From: Eubacteriales bacterium
GTDB lineage: Bacteria; Bacillota; Clostridia; Oscillospirales; Acutalibacteraceae
Assembly: GCA_030529125.1 (NCBI GenBank)
Contig: JAUMXP010000021.1
Coordinates: 1 to 15,403 of the forward strand
DNA length: 15,403 nucleotides
Direction: 5' to 3'
The notes beneath the pieces are model-generated. The model did not search any database. It was given only the letters and a program-made list of their open reading frames with translations, and had not been told where the DNA came from. Below, one piece after another: positions 14,365 through 15,403 of this stretch. The translations under genes and the position numbers were made by a program. The first letter of the stretch is position 1; every line of letters starts with the position of its first letter.

Positions 14365-15396
14365 ATGATAGATATTAAATCACTTTTCGATTATGAGATA
14401 GAAGAGCTGTTACTCAACAACGGTTTTCAGAAATTCAGAGCAAAGCAGGTTGTTTCTTGGCTTAAGAAGGGTGTTGAGTCATTTGACATGATGACTAATA
14501 TCCCTAAGAATTTGATTGAGTTTCTAAACGATAATTGCTACATAAGTGTTGCAAAAATCGAGCGTAAGCTTGTATCAAAAATTGATGATACAGTAAAGTA
14601 CCTATTTTCATTTGCTGACAACGAGTGTGTTGAGAGTGTTGTGATGAAGTATCACCACGGCTACTCTATATGCATATCTACTCAGGTTGGTTGTAAGATG
14701 GGGTGCACTTTCTGTGCAACCGGCAAAAGCGGTTATTCCCGCAATTTAACAGCTTCTGAGATGCTAGCTCAGATAGAGTCTGCGCAGAATGATCTTTCTG
14801 TCAGAATTTCTAACATTGTTTTGATGGGCATGGGTGAGCCGCTTGATAACTACGATAATGTAGTTAGATTTTTGAAGCTTGTATCAAGTGAGAATTCGCT
14901 CAACATAGGTATGCGACATATCACACTATCGACCTGTGGCATTGTTCCTAAGATTTACGAGCTTGCTGATCTTAAACTTCAGCTTACATTGTCTGTTTCG
15001 CTACATGCACCTGATGATGAAGTGAGAAGTTCTACTATGCCTATTAATAATGTATATAATATATCTGAACTTTTAAAAGCGTGCAGATATTATATTGATA
15101 AAACCAACAGACGCATTTCGTTTGAATATGCGCTGATTGATTCTGTAAATGACACAGCTGAGTGCGCAAATATGCTCGCTGATAAACTCAAGTCAATGCT
15201 GTGTCATGTCAATCTGATTCCTGTCAATAGTGTCAAAGGAACAGGTTATGTTAAAAGTAAAATCGAAAGACAGCAGTCTTTTGTTGATATTTTGTCTAAA
15301 AACGGCATTACTGCTACTATCCGCAGAACTCTGGGTAGTGACATAAATGCTTCTTGCGGACAATTAAAGAGAAATCATAAAGAAGGAGGAATATGA
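14365..15396 (+). CDS. rlmN: 23S rRNA (adenine-2503-C2)/tRNA (adenine-37-C2) methyltransferase
   Basis: Radical SAM enzyme that methylates C2 of A2503 in 23S rRNA and A37 in some tRNAs, supporting translational fidelity. 343 residues. Seen: the 4Fe-4S cluster motif CKMGCTFC (C110, C114, C117); ATGKSGYSRNLTASE after it; SAM-binding GMGEPLDNYD (155-164); SLHAPDD (212-218); and the conserved C-terminal NASCGQL with C331, the cysteine that is methylated during catalysis. C103 corresponds to the second conserved cysteine of RlmN, seven residues before the cluster as in E. coli. These features favour RlmN over the resistance enzyme Cfr. Its TGA overlaps an ATG (ATGA), and a strong AGGAGG lies just before the stop, for the next gene. 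Confidence 0.97.
   Translation: MIDIKSLFDYEIEELLLNNGFQKFRAKQVVSWLKKGVESFDMMTNIPKNLIEFLNDNCYISVAKIERKLVSKIDDTVKYLFSFADNECVESVVMKYHHGYSICISTQVGCKMGCTFCATGKSGYSRNLTASEMLAQIESAQNDLSVRISNIVLMGMGEPLDNYDNVVRFLKLVSSENSLNIGMRHITLSTCGIVPKIYELADLKLQLTLSVSLHAPDDEVRSSTMPINNVYNISELLKACRYYIDKTNRRISFEYALIDSVNDTAECANMLADKLKSMLCHVNLIPVNSVKGTGYVKSKIERQQSFVDILSKNGITATIRRTLGSDINASCGQLKRNHKEGGI
15384..15389 (+). promoter_or_regulatory. ribosome binding site for the gene running off the right edge
   Basis: AGGAGG is 3 nt before ATG at 15393 (very short) and 8 nt before TTG at 15398 (ideal). The two starts are in different frames, so the site argues for TTG, although the ATGA overlap argues for ATG. Confidence 0.7.
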
Positions 15397-15403
15397 CTTG
15401 GAA
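15393..15403 (+). CDS. start of a further operon gene, only first codons visible
   Basis: Only 11 bases remain, so the product cannot be read. In many Firmicutes the gene after rlmN is a PP2C-type protein phosphatase (prpC/stp) followed by the prkC kinase; this is expectation from gene order only. Start is either ATG 15393, overlapping the rlmN stop, or TTG 15398 in another frame. Confidence 0.4.

Noticed and set aside
1..15403. CRISPR arrays, insertion sequences, tRNA or rRNA genes, prophage or defence modules.
   Set aside because: No direct-repeat array, transposase, integrase, tRNA-like cloverleaf or rRNA sequence was seen; the region is compact core genome plus two surface-protein genes.

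Overview
The window looks like a chromosomal segment of a low-GC Gram-positive anaerobe, most likely a Ruminococcus-like member of the Clostridia (Oscillospiraceae/Ruminococcaceae). Three things point there: Shine-Dalgarno sites of the AGGAGG type throughout, the conserved Firmicutes gene order yicC-remA-gmk-rpoZ-priA-def-fmt-rsmB-rlmN, and a secreted protein ending in a dockerin-like module. The taxonomic call is an inference from gene order and protein families, not from a marker-gene comparison.

Left part (1-5564). A Y-family translesion polymerase (minus strand, its C-terminal end cut by the window edge) is followed on the same strand by a phosphoglucomutase. The polymerase has its own promoter, TTGACT-17 bp-TATAAT, with a LexA/SOS box in the spacer, directly downstream of the phosphoglucomutase terminator. 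A 201-bp AT-rich gap separates phosphoglucomutase from a divergent gene of unknown function that encodes a single-pass, surface-exposed protein with two related-looking beta modules. Two identical 11-bp elements in inverted orientation overlap the -35 regions of the two divergent promoters in that gap. The unknown gene converges on a secreted beta-propeller-like protein with a dockerin-like C-terminus, and a perfect 32-bp palindrome serves both as terminator.

Middle (5533-6479). yebC (minus strand) has its own terminator and a clear extended -10 promoter. It is divergent from the large plus-strand operon, which also starts from a clear extended -10 promoter.

Right part (6411-15403). One tightly packed operon with no visible internal terminator: yicC (RNase), remA (DNA-binding regulator), gmk (guanylate kinase), rpoZ (RNA polymerase omega), priA (replication restart helicase), def (peptide deformylase), fmt (Met-tRNA formyltransferase), a YugP-type membrane zinc peptidase, rsmB (16S rRNA m5C methyltransferase), rlmN (23S rRNA/tRNA m2A methyltransferase), and the first codons of another gene at the right edge. 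Gaps are 1-26 bp, with overlaps at remA/gmk, rpoZ/priA and rlmN/next gene. The operon couples nucleotide supply, transcription, replication restart, formyl-methionine start and removal, and ribosome modification. coaBC, often found between rpoZ and priA in Firmicutes, is absent here.

Most of the window is ordinary core genome. The parts that deserve a second look are the SOS-controlled polymerase promoter, the paired -35 elements, and the two surface or secreted proteins of unknown role.
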